From contig NZ_FMIQ01000073.1 of NCBI RefSeq assembly GCF_900095695.1, positions 62,001-126,000 of the forward strand: DNA of 64,000 nucleotides, given 5' to 3'. How positions within the stretch are numbered: the first letter of the stretch is position 1; each line of letters opens with the position of its first letter. The translations under genes and the position numbers were made by a program. Shown piece by piece: positions 49,305 through 58,632 of this stretch. Source of the stretch: Hafnia alvei. GTDB lineage: Bacteria > Pseudomonadota > Gammaproteobacteria > Enterobacterales > Enterobacteriaceae. The notes under the pieces were generated by a model. It was not told the DNA's origin. It did not search any database and worked only from the letters and a program-made list of their open reading frames with translations.

Positions 49305-50492
49305 TTACTTGATACGCTTTTGTGCTTCTTTCAGCAGCTGCTCTAGCACCAGACCCGGTTTCGAGAACTTACGCGCAACGATCATGGCGGCGATGATATA
49401 AGGCTTCCAGCTGGCTTCTTTGTAAGTAGCAATACGGTATTTTTCAAAGACGCCTTCGGTGACTTCCCCTTCCTTACAAGACACGCCTGAGATATCCGCT
49501 GGCAGGCAATGCATGTAGAGCGCTTCACCATCTTTGGTGTGCTTCATCATCTCTTCGGTGCAGTGCCAATCTTTATGTTTGGCATTCTCTGCTAGACACT
49601 GTTTTTCCAGCGCTTTCAGACCGTCATGATCGTTCGCACGCAGCAGTTCGGTACGCTCTTCCATGACTTTGTAAGGAGCCCATGATTTCGGATAAACGAT
49701 ATCCGCGTCTTTGAAGGCTTCAGCCATGGAGTTCACCTGACGGAAGCTACCACCAGAGGATTCAGCGTTTTGTTTCGCCACCGCAACCACATCTGGAATG
49801 AGGTCATAGCCTTCTGGGTGAGCCAGCGTGACATCCATACCAAAGCGGGTCATCAGACCGATGATGCCCTGCGGAACAGAAAGTGGTTTGCCATAGCTTG
49901 GTGAATACGCCCACGTCATGGCAATTTTTTTGCCTTTTAAGTTTTCTAAGCTGCCGAAATGCTCTTGGAGCCAAGCCAGATCGGCCATCGACTGCGTTGG
50001 ATGATCAATGTCACATTGCAGGTTTACCAATGCCGGACGCTGTGGCAGAACCCCTTGTTCATAGCCTTCATCCAGCGCGGCACCCACTTCGCGCATATAA
50101 GCGTTACCTGCGCCAAGATACATGTCATCACGGATACCAATGGCATCGGCACAGAAAGAGATCATGTTCGCGGTTTCACGCACGGTTTCACCATGCGCAA
50201 TCTGTGATTTGCCTTCATCCAGATCTTGTTGGGTTAATCCCAGCAAATTCAGGGCGGAAGCATAAGAAAAACGGGTTCTTGTGGAGTTATCGCGGAAAAC
50301 GGAGATGCCTAAACCACTATTGAAAATCTTGGTCGCAATGTTTTCTGCGCGCATGGTTTTTAATGCTTCGGCCAGATCCAGAACCTGTTTCAGCTCATCT
50401 GGGCTTTGCTCCCAGGTCAGCAGAAAATCTTTTTCATGCAGATTCGACTTAAGCGCGTTGATATCCTTGATTAATTCGTTAACTGTTCTCAT
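49305..50492 (-). CDS. ygeW: YgeW, carbamoyltransferase of the uric acid cluster
   Basis: A 395-residue member of the aspartate/ornithine carbamoyltransferase superfamily. The carbamoyl-phosphate loop reads FRDNSTRTRFSYA near residues 66-78 instead of the usual S-T/M-R-T-R, the second binding site is DIDHPTQSMADL near residue 160, and HCLPADISG near residue 326 completes the active site. The substrate is not the classical one; YgeW of E. coli is orphan in vitro but genetically required for uric acid use. It heads the ygeW-ygeX-ygeY-hyuA-yqeA operon. Confidence 0.94.
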   Translation of the reverse strand: MRTVNELIKDINALKSNLHEKDFLLTWEQSPDELKQVLDLAEALKTMRAENIATKIFNSGLGISVFRDNSTRTRFSYASALNLLGLTQQDLDEGKSQIAHGETVRETANMISFCADAIGIRDDMYLGAGNAYMREVGAALDEGYEQGVLPQRPALVNLQCDIDHPTQSMADLAWLQEHFGSLENLKGKKIAMTWAYSPSYGKPLSVPQGIIGLMTRFGMDVTLAHPEGYDLIPDVVAVAKQNAESSGGSFRQVNSMAEAFKDADIVYPKSWAPYKVMEERTELLRANDHDGLKALEKQCLAENAKHKDWHCTEEMMKHTKDGEALYMHCLPADISGVSCKEGEVTEGVFEKYRIATYKEASWKPYIIAAMIVARKFSKPGLVLEQLLKEAQKRIK

Positions 50493-51002
50493 CTCATGGC
50501 CCTACAAAGTAAGTGATTGGCGTTTGATTTAATCTGCTATGGCGCACGTATGGCGGGTAGTTCAACGCTCGCCGTGAATAGCGACTGTTAACTCTTAAAC
50601 AATAACTATGCCAAGCTGTGATTAATGGAGAGATAACGTATGAAATAGGAGGGATAATGTGAGCTAAGCCTCATTATTTATTCAAAATCAGCATGTGAAG
50701 TTATGAATATTAGTAATAGTTACATTATTAACTCACTAAGAAAGCTATTTCACTTTGCAAGTACCGCAAAGAAAAACGTTATTCTCAGCTTAGTGACAAC
50801 CCAGAATGATAACAAAAACCATATTCTTATCAGTTTGATAATAAAGTGTGATGCCAACAACAGAAACTCATCCTAGTTAAGAAAAGGCAATTGATGTTTA
50901 TCAAACCACACTTTCTATTCATGTATTATCGTAGGGTGAAAAGGACATAATTCCCGCTAACCATAAACGCGAATAATTTAGCGTTAGAGAAAGGTTCTGA
51001 TT
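50493..51002. promoter_or_regulatory. Divergent regulatory region between ygeW and ygeV
   Basis: 510 bases without a gene and AT-rich. It holds a sigma-54-like -24/-12 pair for ygeW (50598-50613), a perfect inverted repeat TTATCA-GTT-TGATAA (50827-50841) matching one upstream of ygfK, and another palindrome TTGAT-N4-ATCAA (50891-50904). A promoter for ygeV must lie near 50900-50980; I see no clear sigma-70 match. The repeats are placed 215-240 bases from the ygeW promoter, a usual enhancer distance. Confidence 0.65.
50598..50613 (-). promoter_or_regulatory. Sigma-54-like promoter for the ygeW operon (imperfect)
   Basis: On the minus strand TGGCATAGTTATTGTT keeps the full -24 TGGCA and the T-T-G of the -12, but has GT in place of the GC. 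The spacing is exact. It is 106 bases before the ygeW start. The -12 GC is usually the best conserved pair, so this is less certain than the ygfK site. Confidence 0.5.
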
Positions 51003-52781
51003 ATGACACCCATAAATGCTCAGTCCATATTGATGCAAATTCAGCCGACGATCTTACGCTTCACAAAAATGCTCGCCAGCGTCTTACAATTGGAAGTCGA
51101 AATCGTTGATGCCAATATGACGCGAGTATCGGGCACTGGCCCCTACGGGAAATTTTTTGGCCGAAAACTCAATAGCAACTCAAGATTGCTTAGATATGTT
51201 CTTGATACAAAGCAGGAAAAAGTTGTTATCCATTCGCGATTCGATCCGGTTTGTGACGGCTGTACCAGCAAAGACAGCTGCAAAGAGAAGGCTTTTCTTG
51301 GGATCCCTATTATTTTTCAAAACGCCTGCATCGGAGTGATCAGCTTGGTGGCATTTACGCCTGAACAACAAGAGAGAATAAAAGATAATATTCATGAATT
51401 CTCTGACTACGTACGCCATATATCCAATCTTTTTGTCTCTAAGCTCCTAGAAAACCAAGGAGGTAGCGACGGAATAAATAAAATACTCATGAGCCTAATT
51501 GAGAATATGGACCAAGGCGTACTGGTTATTGATAATGAGAATAGAGCTAAATTTGCTAATCCCACGGCATTAAAACAGCTTAATGCGTCTCAAGATCAAA
51601 TTATGGGTAAAACCTTTAATATCAGGCCACTTACTTTTCAACAAAATTATACCAGCGGCCATCTGCAACATATTATTTCCTTTGATGAACAACAGGAACT
51701 TATTATTGGTCAGCTGCATGATATTCAAGACCACCAGCTTTTTTTAATGGCATTTCATCAATCTCATTCACCGATGAACGTTGATTTTAATCCTGACGAC
51801 CCACGTATTGAACATTTGGTTGGTGAATGCCGCCCAATTCGTACCTTAAAGCGTCTGATCACCCGCGTTGCCCCCAGCCCATCCAGCATTCTCGTGGTTG
51901 GTGAAAGCGGAACCGGTAAAGAAGTGGTGGCGCGTGCTATACATCAACTGAGCGATCGTAATAACAAACCATTTATTGCCATCAACTGCGCAGCTATTCC
52001 AGACCAACTGCTAGAAAGTGAATTATTTGGCTATGTTAAAGGCGCATTCACCGGTGCTTCGGCGAATGGGAAAATAGGCCTGATTCAGGCGGCCAATAAT
52101 GGAACACTTTTTTTAGATGAAATTGGGGATATGCCTCTGACGCTGCAGGCTAAGTTACTGCGTGCGATTGAATCGCGTGAGGTTCAACCGATTGGTTCCA
52201 GTAAACCGATCCCCGTGGATATCAGAATTATTTCCGCTACTAACCAAAACCTTGAGCAATACATTGCCGACGGAAAATTCCGCGAAGATCTCTATTATCG
52301 TCTAAACGTTATTCCCATGACGCTGCCGCCGCTGCGTGAGCGCCAAGGTGATATTGAACTACTGGTGCATTACTTTTTAAATCTACACACCAAACGTATC
52401 GGTATTGTTTATCCGGGCATGGCGCCAGAAGTGATGTCTTTGCTCAAGCTTTACCGCTGGCCGGGCAACGTGCGCGAACTCAGCAACCTGATGGAATATT
52501 TGATTAACGTGGTTCCAAGCGGAGAAGTGATTGATATCTCGCTGCTCCCTCCAAATTTGGTCAATGGGCAGGTAATACGCAGCTACCGAGAGGATGTCCC
52601 CTATCAAAGCGCGGCGGCATGTGAAGAGCACGGCGCAACAGGGCTTGAAGATATGGAGCGGCAGATGATCCGCGAAGCGCTGAGCCGCCACAATAATAAA
52701 AAACAGGCCGCAGACGAACTTGGTATTGGTATTGCGACGCTATATCGGAAAATCAAAAAATACGAACTTACGTCACTTTAG
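51003..52781 (+). CDS. ygeV: YgeV, sigma-54-dependent transcriptional activator
   Basis: A 592-residue enhancer-binding protein. It has an N-terminal sensor region (about 1-145, GAF-like) with a cysteine cluster Cys84-x2-Cys87-x5-Cys93, a PAS-like domain (about 160-250), an AAA+ domain (270-505) with Walker A GESGTGKE (300-307), the sigma-54-contact loop GAFTGA (347-352) and DEIGD (372-376), and a C-terminal Fis-type HTH (NKKQAADELGIGIATLYRKIKK). It is divergent from ygeW. All parts needed for activation are intact. It probably turns on the purine/uric acid operons; the cysteines could sense metal or redox state. Confidence 0.95.
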   Translation: MTPINAQSILMQIQPTILRFTKMLASVLQLEVEIVDANMTRVSGTGPYGKFFGRKLNSNSRLLRYVLDTKQEKVVIHSRFDPVCDGCTSKDSCKEKAFLGIPIIFQNACIGVISLVAFTPEQQERIKDNIHEFSDYVRHISNLFVSKLLENQGGSDGINKILMSLIENMDQGVLVIDNENRAKFANPTALKQLNASQDQIMGKTFNIRPLTFQQNYTSGHLQHIISFDEQQELIIGQLHDIQDHQLFLMAFHQSHSPMNVDFNPDDPRIEHLVGECRPIRTLKRLITRVAPSPSSILVVGESGTGKEVVARAIHQLSDRNNKPFIAINCAAIPDQLLESELFGYVKGAFTGASANGKIGLIQAANNGTLFLDEIGDMPLTLQAKLLRAIESREVQPIGSSKPIPVDIRIISATNQNLEQYIADGKFREDLYYRLNVIPMTLPPLRERQGDIELLVHYFLNLHTKRIGIVYPGMAPEVMSLLKLYRWPGNVRELSNLMEYLINVVPSGEVIDISLLPPNLVNGQVIRSYREDVPYQSAAACEEHGATGLEDMERQMIREALSRHNNKKQAADELGIGIATLYRKIKKYELTSL

Positions 52782-52787
52782 GCACTG

Positions 52788-52817
52788 AGCCCCTTGCGCT
52801 AATGCTGTGCAGGGGCT
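52788..52817 (+). terminator. Possible terminator after ygeV
   Basis: An imperfect stem AGCCCCTTGC / GCAGGGGCT (one bulged T) a few bases after the ygeV stop. There is no proper T run, so confidence is limited. Confidence 0.4.
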
Positions 52818-52862
52818 TGCCCACATCCCACATTTAGCACGATAGCCAATGCGCAGATCGTG

Positions 52863-53192
52863 TTAACCGTGAACCAACAACATCCCCATAATGAACAGGC
52901 AGAGCATCATCGGCAGAGCTAAAACCAGTAATTCCAGCATGCGCTTGCCCGGATGCAAAACCTCATCCTCTTTCGTTTTAGCTAGCGCCATAGCCCCCAG
53001 CAACACTGCCAGCAAAGACAGAGCACCTGCAAAGCTAAAATCGGCAAACAGCACTGACATCTTCCATGCATTATAAGCTTCTGGCGATACCGTTGCCTGA
53101 TGCTGCCCTTCTGCCATCCATTGCCACAGTAGCAATACCAGCGGTAGCAGCCATGAGCCTGCACCGGCGATCCATGAAATACGTCTAATCAT
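52863..53192 (-). CDS. Small inner-membrane protein of unknown function
   Basis: A 109-residue protein with three hydrophobic segments (about 5-26, 49-71 and 87-106). I do not recognise the family. In E. coli the position after ssb is occupied by yjcB, but the sequence is not similar. The start at 53192 has a GGTGAAGG ribosome site; an ATG at 53243 is in frame but lies at the edge of the ssb terminator. It is read in the same direction as ssb but after the ssb terminator, so it probably has its own promoter. Confidence 0.7.
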   Translation of the reverse strand: MIRRISWIAGAGSWLLPLVLLLWQWMAEGQHQATVSPEAYNAWKMSVLFADFSFAGALSLLAVLLGAMALAKTKEDEVLHPGKRMLELLVLALPMMLCLFIMGMLLVHG

Positions 53193-53245
53193 TGCCTTCA
53201 CCCTAAAACCAAACCCGAGATATATTTCATTCTCGATTTCCACTC

Positions 53246-53271
53246 AAAAAAAAGCCCCGCAATGCAGGGCT
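53246..53271 (-). terminator. Terminator after ssb
   Basis: On the minus strand AGCCC-T-GC / GC-G-GGGCT forms a hairpin, followed by a run of eight T. It starts 25 bases after the ssb stop. Confidence 0.85.
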
Positions 53272-53295
53272 ATGAGCTGATTTCTTTAACAGAAA

Positions 53296-53835
53296 TCAGA
53301 ATGGAATATCGTCATCGAAATCCATTGGAGGTTCATTGCTTGGTGGCTGAGCTGCCGGCGCATTCTGTGGGCGAGCCGCTGGCTGAGAACCGCCGCTAAA
53401 CTGATTGCCCTGTGGCTGCTGAGGCTGACCCCAACCGCCCTGCTGCCCTTGTGCCTGACCGCCGCCCATAGGAGCGCCGCCGCCTTGACGTCCACCCAGC
53501 ATTTGCATGGTGCCGCCAACGTTTACGACGATTTCAGTGGTGTATTTTTCAACGCCAGCCTGATCGGTCCACTTACGGGTCTGCAAAGCACCTTCGATGT
53601 AAACCTGAGAACCTTTGCGCAGATATTCACCTGCAACCTCTGCCAGCTTGCCAAACAACACTACACGGTGCCATTCGGTTTTTTCTTTCTGTTCGCCGGT
53701 TTGCTTGTCGCGCCAAGTCTCGGAGGTGGCCAGAGTAATATTGGCTACAGCACCACCATTCGGCATATAACGGACTTCTGGATCTTGACCCAGATTCCCG
53801 ACAAGAATCACTTTGTTAACGCCTCTGCTGGCCAT
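53296..53835 (-). CDS. ssb: Single-stranded DNA-binding protein
   Basis: A 179-residue SSB that coats single-stranded DNA during replication, repair and recombination. The OB-fold domain covers about residues 1-112 ([47 protein letters not shown]). The Gly/Gln-rich linker covers about 113-168, and the acidic tail MDFDDDIPF binds partner proteins. It is divergent from uvrA with a shared SOS box, as in E. coli. Confidence 0.99.
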   Translation of the reverse strand: MASRGVNKVILVGNLGQDPEVRYMPNGGAVANITLATSETWRDKQTGEQKEKTEWHRVVLFGKLAEVAGEYLRKGSQVYIEGALQTRKWTDQAGVEKYTTEIVVNVGGTMQMLGGRQGGGAPMGGGQAQGQQGGWGQPQQPQGNQFSGGSQPAARPQNAPAAQPPSNEPPMDFDDDIPF

Positions 53836-54258
53836 TTCGATTCTCCTGATGAAGTAAATTTGTACACACTAAAAATAATTATAGCGCGTAGTCTAAACCG
53901 TTAATTCTATCACGCCAGAGCCCTAACAGCATCACTGTTCGCTTCTGTGAAGTGGATTCCTTAATTGTTTAAGCATAGAACAATTTTGCATTCATATACT
54001 GGATATTCATTCAGGTTTTATTGTGCCATAATTGATCGTTTCAAGCATCGTTGTGTACTACTAAACTCGCCAAATATCGCAGCAGGCCGCGCCGTTACTG
54101 GTCTTAGCGTATTTTAAGCGACCGAGTACGCTACGCAGACCAAGATTATCCAGAGCCTATCCCAATAGGTACTCCGCTGTTGCCCGCTGTGTACGATTTA
54201 TCAGCAAACAGCGGTAGGTAAGCCTAATGAGATGGGTTCTTCATCCGGGAAGTCGTTA
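53836..54258. promoter_or_regulatory. Divergent ssb-uvrA control region
   Basis: A 423-base gap holding an SOS box at 53997-54016 and no gene. The arrangement matches the ssb/uvrA region of E. coli. The part from 54050 to 54230 has no obvious feature beyond the uvrA leader. Confidence 0.8.
53997..54016. promoter_or_regulatory. LexA (SOS) box of uvrA/ssb
   Basis: TACTGGATATTCATTCAGGT differs from the E. coli uvrA/ssb LexA box by one base as I recall it, and fits CTG-N10-CAG. It lies 243 bases before the uvrA start and 162 before ssb. Confidence 0.88.
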
Positions 54259-57090
54259 ATGGATAAAATAGAAATACGGGGTGCTCGCACCCACAACCTG
54301 AAAAATATTAATCTGATCATTCCTCGCGACAAGCTGATTGTTGTGACCGGTCTATCAGGCTCAGGCAAGTCCTCTCTGGCGTTTGATACGCTGTACGCTG
54401 AAGGCCAGCGCCGGTATGTCGAATCGTTGTCTGCCTATGCGCGTCAGTTTCTTTCTTTGATGGAAAAGCCAGACGTTGACCACATTGAGGGTCTGTCTCC
54501 GGCAATTTCCATTGAGCAGAAATCTACCTCACATAACCCGCGTTCAACCGTGGGGACAATCACTGAAATCCATGACTATCTGCGTCTGCTGTTTGCCCGC
54601 GTTGGTGAGCCACGCTGCCCGGATCATGATGTTCCCTTAGCCGCACAAACCGTCAGCCAAATGGTTGATAACGTGCTGACGCAGCCGGAAGGTAAGCGTC
54701 TGATGTTGCTGGCACCGATCGTCAAAGATCGCAAAGGTGAGCATACTAAAACGCTGGAAAATCTGGCGGCACAAGGCTATATCCGCGCTCGCATCGACGG
54801 CGAGGTGTGCGATCTTTCCGATCCTCCCAAGCTGGAGCTTCAGAAAAAACACAGCATCGAAGTGGTGGTCGATCGTTTCAAAGTACGCGATGACATGGCA
54901 CAACGCTTAGCGGAATCCTTTGAAACCGCGCTAGAGCTGTCTGGCGGCAGCGCGATTGTTGCCGATATGGATGACGCTAAAGCGCCTGAGCTGTTGTTCT
55001 CTGCAAACTTTGCCTGCCCAATTTGTGGCTACAGCATGCGTGAGCTTGAACCACGTTTGTTCTCATTCAACAATCCAGCAGGGGCTTGCCCAACCTGTGA
55101 TGGCTTGGGCGTACAACAATATTTCGATCCCGATCGCGTGGTGCAAAACGCCGAGCTATCACTGGCCGGCGGCGCAATTCGCGGCTGGGATCGTCGTAAC
55201 TTCTACTATTTCCAAATGCTGAAATCGTTAGCAGACCATTATCATTTTGATGTGGAAGCGCCGTTCGGTAGTTTGGATGCTAAAACGCAGAAAGCCGTGC
55301 TGTATGGCTCCGGCAAAGAGTCGATTGAGTTTAAATATATCAACGACCGTGGCGACATTACGGTGCGCAACCATCCGTTCGAAGGCGTGTTGCACAATAT
55401 GGAGCGCCGCTACAAAGAAACAGAATCTTCTGCGGTACGCGAAGAGCTATCGAAATTCATCAGCAACCGTTCATGCGCATCGTGCCACGGCACTCGTCTA
55501 CGTGAAGAAGCACGTCATGTGTTTGTTGAGAACACCACGCTGCCTGTGATTTCAGATCTTAGCATTGGTGATGCTCTGACGTTCTTCCGCGATCTGAAAC
55601 TGCAGGGCCAGCGTGCGCAGATTGCCGAAAAAATCCTGAAGGAAATCGGCGACCGACTGAAGTTCTTGGTTAACGTAGGCCTGAACTACTTGAGCTTGTC
55701 CCGTTCTGCCGAAACGCTTTCCGGCGGTGAGGCGCAGCGTATTCGCTTGGCAAGTCAGATCGGCGCAGGTCTGGTTGGGGTGATGTACGTGCTGGATGAG
55801 CCTTCAATCGGCTTACATCAGCGTGATAACGAGCGACTTCTGGAAACCTTGATCCACCTGCGCAATCTGGGTAACACCGTGATTGTGGTGGAGCACGATG
55901 AAGACGCCATTCGCGCAGCCGATTACGTGATTGATATCGGCCCAGGTGCGGGCGTGCACGGCGGCGAAGTCGTTGCTCAAGGCTCGGTGGATGAGATCAT
56001 GGCGGTGCCTGAATCCCTCACCGGCCAGTTCCTTAGCGGTAAACGTGAAATCGCGGTGCCTGCGGAACGCGTTCCTGCCGATGCCACCAAAGTACTTAAG
56101 CTGATCGGTGCCAGCGGAAATAACCTGAAGGACGTTACGCTAACGCTGCCTGTGGGGCTTTTCACCTGTATCACCGGTGTTTCTGGCTCCGGTAAATCCA
56201 CGCTGATTAACGACACCCTGTTCCCGATTGCGCAAACCCAGCTAAACGGTGCAACGCTCGCGGAACCGGCGCCTTATCGCGCGGTGGAAGGAATGGAACA
56301 TTTCGATAAAGTTATCGATATTGACCAAAGCCCAATTGGCCGTACGCCACGATCAAACCCAGCAACCTACACCGGTATCTTTACGCCAGTACGCGAGCTG
56401 TTTGCAGGTGTTCCTGAATCACGCGCGCGCGGCTATAACCCTGGGCGTTTTAGCTTTAACGTTAAAGGCGGACGCTGTGAAGCCTGTCAGGGCGATGGGG
56501 TTATCAAGGTTGAAATGCATTTCTTGCCGGATATCTACGTACCTTGCGATCAATGCAAAGGTAAGCGTTATAACCGTGAAACGCTGGAGATTAAATACAA
56601 AGGCAAGAGCATCCACGAAGTGCTGGATATGACGATCGAAGAGGCGCGTGAGTTCTTCGATGCAGTCCCTGCGCTGGCGCGTAAGCTGCAAACGCTGATC
56701 GATGTTGGTCTATCCTATATTCGCTTAGGTCAGTCAGCAACCACGCTATCTGGCGGCGAAGCGCAGCGCGTGAAGCTGTCTCGCGAGCTCTCCAAGCGCG
56801 GGACCGGCCAAACCCTGTATATTCTGGATGAACCAACCACCGGCCTGCATTTCGCTGATATTCAGCAACTGCTGGCGGTATTGCATCAATTGCGCGATCA
56901 GGGCAACACCATCGTGGTAATTGAGCATAACTTGGACGTGATAAAAACAGCTGACTGGATCGTCGACTTAGGACCAGAAGGCGGCGGTGGCGGTGGTCAG
57001 ATTCTGGTATCAGGGACACCGGAAACTGTGGCTGAGTGTGAGCAATCACATACTGCTAGATTCTTGAAACCGTTACTTATTAAAAAATAG
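54259..57090 (+). CDS. uvrA: UvrA, excinuclease ABC subunit A
   Basis: A 943-residue DNA-damage sensor of nucleotide excision repair. It has two ABC ATPase units (Walker [14 protein letters not shown] near residue 31 and [13 protein letters not shown] near residue 640; signatures [12 protein letters not shown] and [12 protein letters not shown]) and zinc-binding [14 protein letters not shown] and CEACQGDG-x19-CDQCKGK. The start at 54259 ([16 protein letters not shown]) agrees with E. coli (940); an ATG at 54232 is in frame upstream. Expression is expected under LexA. Confidence 0.99.
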   Translation: MDKIEIRGARTHNLKNINLIIPRDKLIVVTGLSGSGKSSLAFDTLYAEGQRRYVESLSAYARQFLSLMEKPDVDHIEGLSPAISIEQKSTSHNPRSTVGTITEIHDYLRLLFARVGEPRCPDHDVPLAAQTVSQMVDNVLTQPEGKRLMLLAPIVKDRKGEHTKTLENLAAQGYIRARIDGEVCDLSDPPKLELQKKHSIEVVVDRFKVRDDMAQRLAESFETALELSGGSAIVADMDDAKAPELLFSANFACPICGYSMRELEPRLFSFNNPAGACPTCDGLGVQQYFDPDRVVQNAELSLAGGAIRGWDRRNFYYFQMLKSLADHYHFDVEAPFGSLDAKTQKAVLYGSGKESIEFKYINDRGDITVRNHPFEGVLHNMERRYKETESSAVREELSKFISNRSCASCHGTRLREEARHVFVENTTLPVISDLSIGDALTFFRDLKLQGQRAQIAEKILKEIGDRLKFLVNVGLNYLSLSRSAETLSGGEAQRIRLASQIGAGLVGVMYVLDEPSIGLHQRDNERLLETLIHLRNLGNTVIVVEHDEDAIRAADYVIDIGPGAGVHGGEVVAQGSVDEIMAVPESLTGQFLSGKREIAVPAERVPADATKVLKLIGASGNNLKDVTLTLPVGLFTCITGVSGSGKSTLINDTLFPIAQTQLNGATLAEPAPYRAVEGMEHFDKVIDIDQSPIGRTPRSNPATYTGIFTPVRELFAGVPESRARGYNPGRFSFNVKGGRCEACQGDGVIKVEMHFLPDIYVPCDQCKGKRYNRETLEIKYKGKSIHEVLDMTIEEAREFFDAVPALARKLQTLIDVGLSYIRLGQSATTLSGGEAQRVKLSRELSKRGTGQTLYILDEPTTGLHFADIQQLLAVLHQLRDQGNTIVVIEHNLDVIKTADWIVDLGPEGGGGGGQILVSGTPETVAECEQSHTARFLKPLLIKK

Positions 57091-57117
57091 AGTACCGTTA
57101 CAAGCCGAAAATTAATG

Positions 57118-57145
57118 CGCCCCGATGAGAACGATCATCGGGGCG
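57118..57145 (+). terminator. Terminator after uvrA
   Basis: An 11-bp perfect stem (CGCCCCGATGA / TCATCGGGGCG) followed by TTTTA. It starts 27 bases after the uvrA stop. Confidence 0.88.
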
Positions 57146-57190
57146 TTTTATATTTTGGCATTCGCTATCTGCTTACATATTAAAGAGAGA

Positions 57191-57538
57191 TTACAGCCCT
57201 TGGCGGGTTTGCTCACCGACATGGTTAAGCGCTAAAGAATAAGAGCCATCAACCAGTTTATAGAGCAAAGAATCATTGAGGGTACCGTCGAGGAAAATCG
57301 TACTCCAATGCGCTTTATTCAGGTTAGGACTTGGAACAATATCTTTATGTTCGCTGCGCAGTTGCGCTGCCTGCTCACAGCTCATTTTAAGCGCTACGGC
57401 AGGACGACCTTCTACATGGTCGACCATCGCAAACATCACGCCGCCTACTTTAACCTGATTTGCTCGCCAACGATTTTGGACGCTTTGCTCTGCCCCCGGT
57501 TTAGCCATGCAGTATTGCAAAAATGCCGAATTATTCAT
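57191..57538 (-). CDS. yjbR: YjbR, MmcQ/YjbR family protein
   Basis: A 115-residue member of the MmcQ/YjbR DNA-binding-like fold. It has the family features [22 protein letters not shown] (about 31-52) and [13 protein letters not shown] (73-85), where the WxT/S-x-x-L motif is typical. The start at 57538 gives [10 protein letters not shown] and follows GGGGATA; a longer frame to 57604 lies inside yjbQ. It overlaps yjbQ by 8 bases. The function is unknown. Confidence 0.93.
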   Translation of the reverse strand: MNNSAFLQYCMAKPGAEQSVQNRWRANQVKVGGVMFAMVDHVEGRPAVALKMSCEQAAQLRSEHKDIVPSPNLNKAHWSTIFLDGTLNDSLLYKLVDGSYSLALNHVGEQTRQGL

Positions 57539-57959
57539 GAACAATATCCCCTTGTATAGTTGCGACGATCCGGCGCGTACCGCCGTGCACGCGGTGTTCA
57601 CCAAACCATATCCCCTGCCAGGTTCCCAACTGTAGCTTTCCCCGACATATCGGTAACGTTAAGGAAGCCCCTAACAGCGAAGACTTAATATGCGCAGGCA
57701 TATCATCATCGCCTTCATAGTCGTGCTCATAGGGAGCATCTTCGGGGACCGTTCGCATGAAGTGTTGCTCCATATCGTAACGGACAGTGGGATCACAGTT
57801 TTCGTTGAGGGTTAACGACGCGGAGGTGTGCTGCAGCAGCAGATGCAATATCCCTACCTCGACAGAGGCTAACTGTGGGAGTTTCTCGATAATTTCATCG
57901 GTGACCAGATGGAAACCACGCGGCTTTGCATGCAAAACAATAGTGTGCTGATACCACAT
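57531..57959 (-). CDS. yjbQ: YjbQ, UPF0047 family protein
   Basis: A 142-residue protein of the YjbQ/UPF0047 family. It shows [21 protein letters not shown] (about 44-64), [15 protein letters not shown] (90-104) and [16 protein letters not shown] (116-131). Some members have weak thiamine phosphate synthase activity in vitro; the true role is not settled. It is upstream of and overlaps yjbR, so both are translated from one message, as in E. coli. Confidence 0.93.
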   Translation of the reverse strand: MWYQHTIVLHAKPRGFHLVTDEIIEKLPQLASVEVGILHLLLQHTSASLTLNENCDPTVRYDMEQHFMRTVPEDAPYEHDYEGDDDMPAHIKSSLLGASLTLPICRGKLQLGTWQGIWFGEHRVHGGTRRIVATIQGDIVHE

Positions 57960-58101
57960 CTTCAGACGTCCTTAACTAGTATATTCTTTGTACAATAGTC
58001 GGCAACTTTTGAGCATCAAAAGTTATGTAAAGACCTCGTTAGCCTACGCCCCGGACAGATAGTTTGCAGCAGTCAATTTTCCTCGGCATGAAAACTCGCG
58101 C

Positions 58102-58131
58102 AAAAAAACCCATGTATTTTTGATACATGGG
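58102..58131 (-). terminator. Terminator of the pseudouridine operon
   Basis: Stem CCCATGTA / TACATGGG (58109-58116 / 58124-58131). On the minus strand it is followed by a run of seven T. It lies 28 bases beyond the DUF1097 gene stop. Confidence 0.85.
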
Positions 58132-58158
58132 CTAAAAAATTAATTAATTTGTTTAATA

Positions 58159-58632
58159 TTAATTAGTTATATTTATCTTCCATTGGTTTGCCATCCATGC
58201 TCCGCTGCTTTGCATCAGGAAACCGAATATTCCTCCTAGGCACAGCGCCAAAACCACCGATAACCACTCGGACTGCGAGCCAAATAGCGCACAGGCACCG
58301 ATAAAACTGCCGGGCACAAAGCAAAGCACGCGCAGTCGGGATTGAGCACACATCATGAAGGATATCGCCCCCGTCGTCGCTGCTGCGTAGCTAACGCCTG
58401 TCGAGGCCGTCAGAGCCATTGCAATGGCAGCCCAGCTTGCCCCACTCACATTAGCCGCTAGGCCACGACATAAACCCAGCAGCCCTTTGCTGGGAATAGC
58501 AAAATAGGTTGTGCAGCCTAAAAAGCCAATCCAGCTCATGAGTGCTAACTGCTCGGCTAGCCATGCCCAAACACCGGATAAAATACCGGTGCTTAGCGCA
58601 AGACAAAGCAGTAACCGTGTGTCTTTTTTCAT
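58159..58632 (-). CDS. DUF1097 family inner-membrane protein (YcdZ-like)
   Basis: A 157-residue protein with five hydrophobic segments, similar to E. coli YcdZ. Matching parts are STGILSGVWAWLAEQLALMSWIGFLGCTTYFA near the N-terminus and LCFVPGSFIGACALFGSQSEW near residue 103. Its start overlaps the stop of the nucleoside transporter gene by one base. This places it in the pseudouridine operon, which is unusual for the family. The function is unknown. Confidence 0.82.
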   Translation of the reverse strand: MKKDTRLLLCLALSTGILSGVWAWLAEQLALMSWIGFLGCTTYFAIPSKGLLGLCRGLAANVSGASWAAIAMALTASTGVSYAAATTGAISFMMCAQSRLRVLCFVPGSFIGACALFGSQSEWLSVVLALCLGGIFGFLMQSSGAWMANQWKINITN

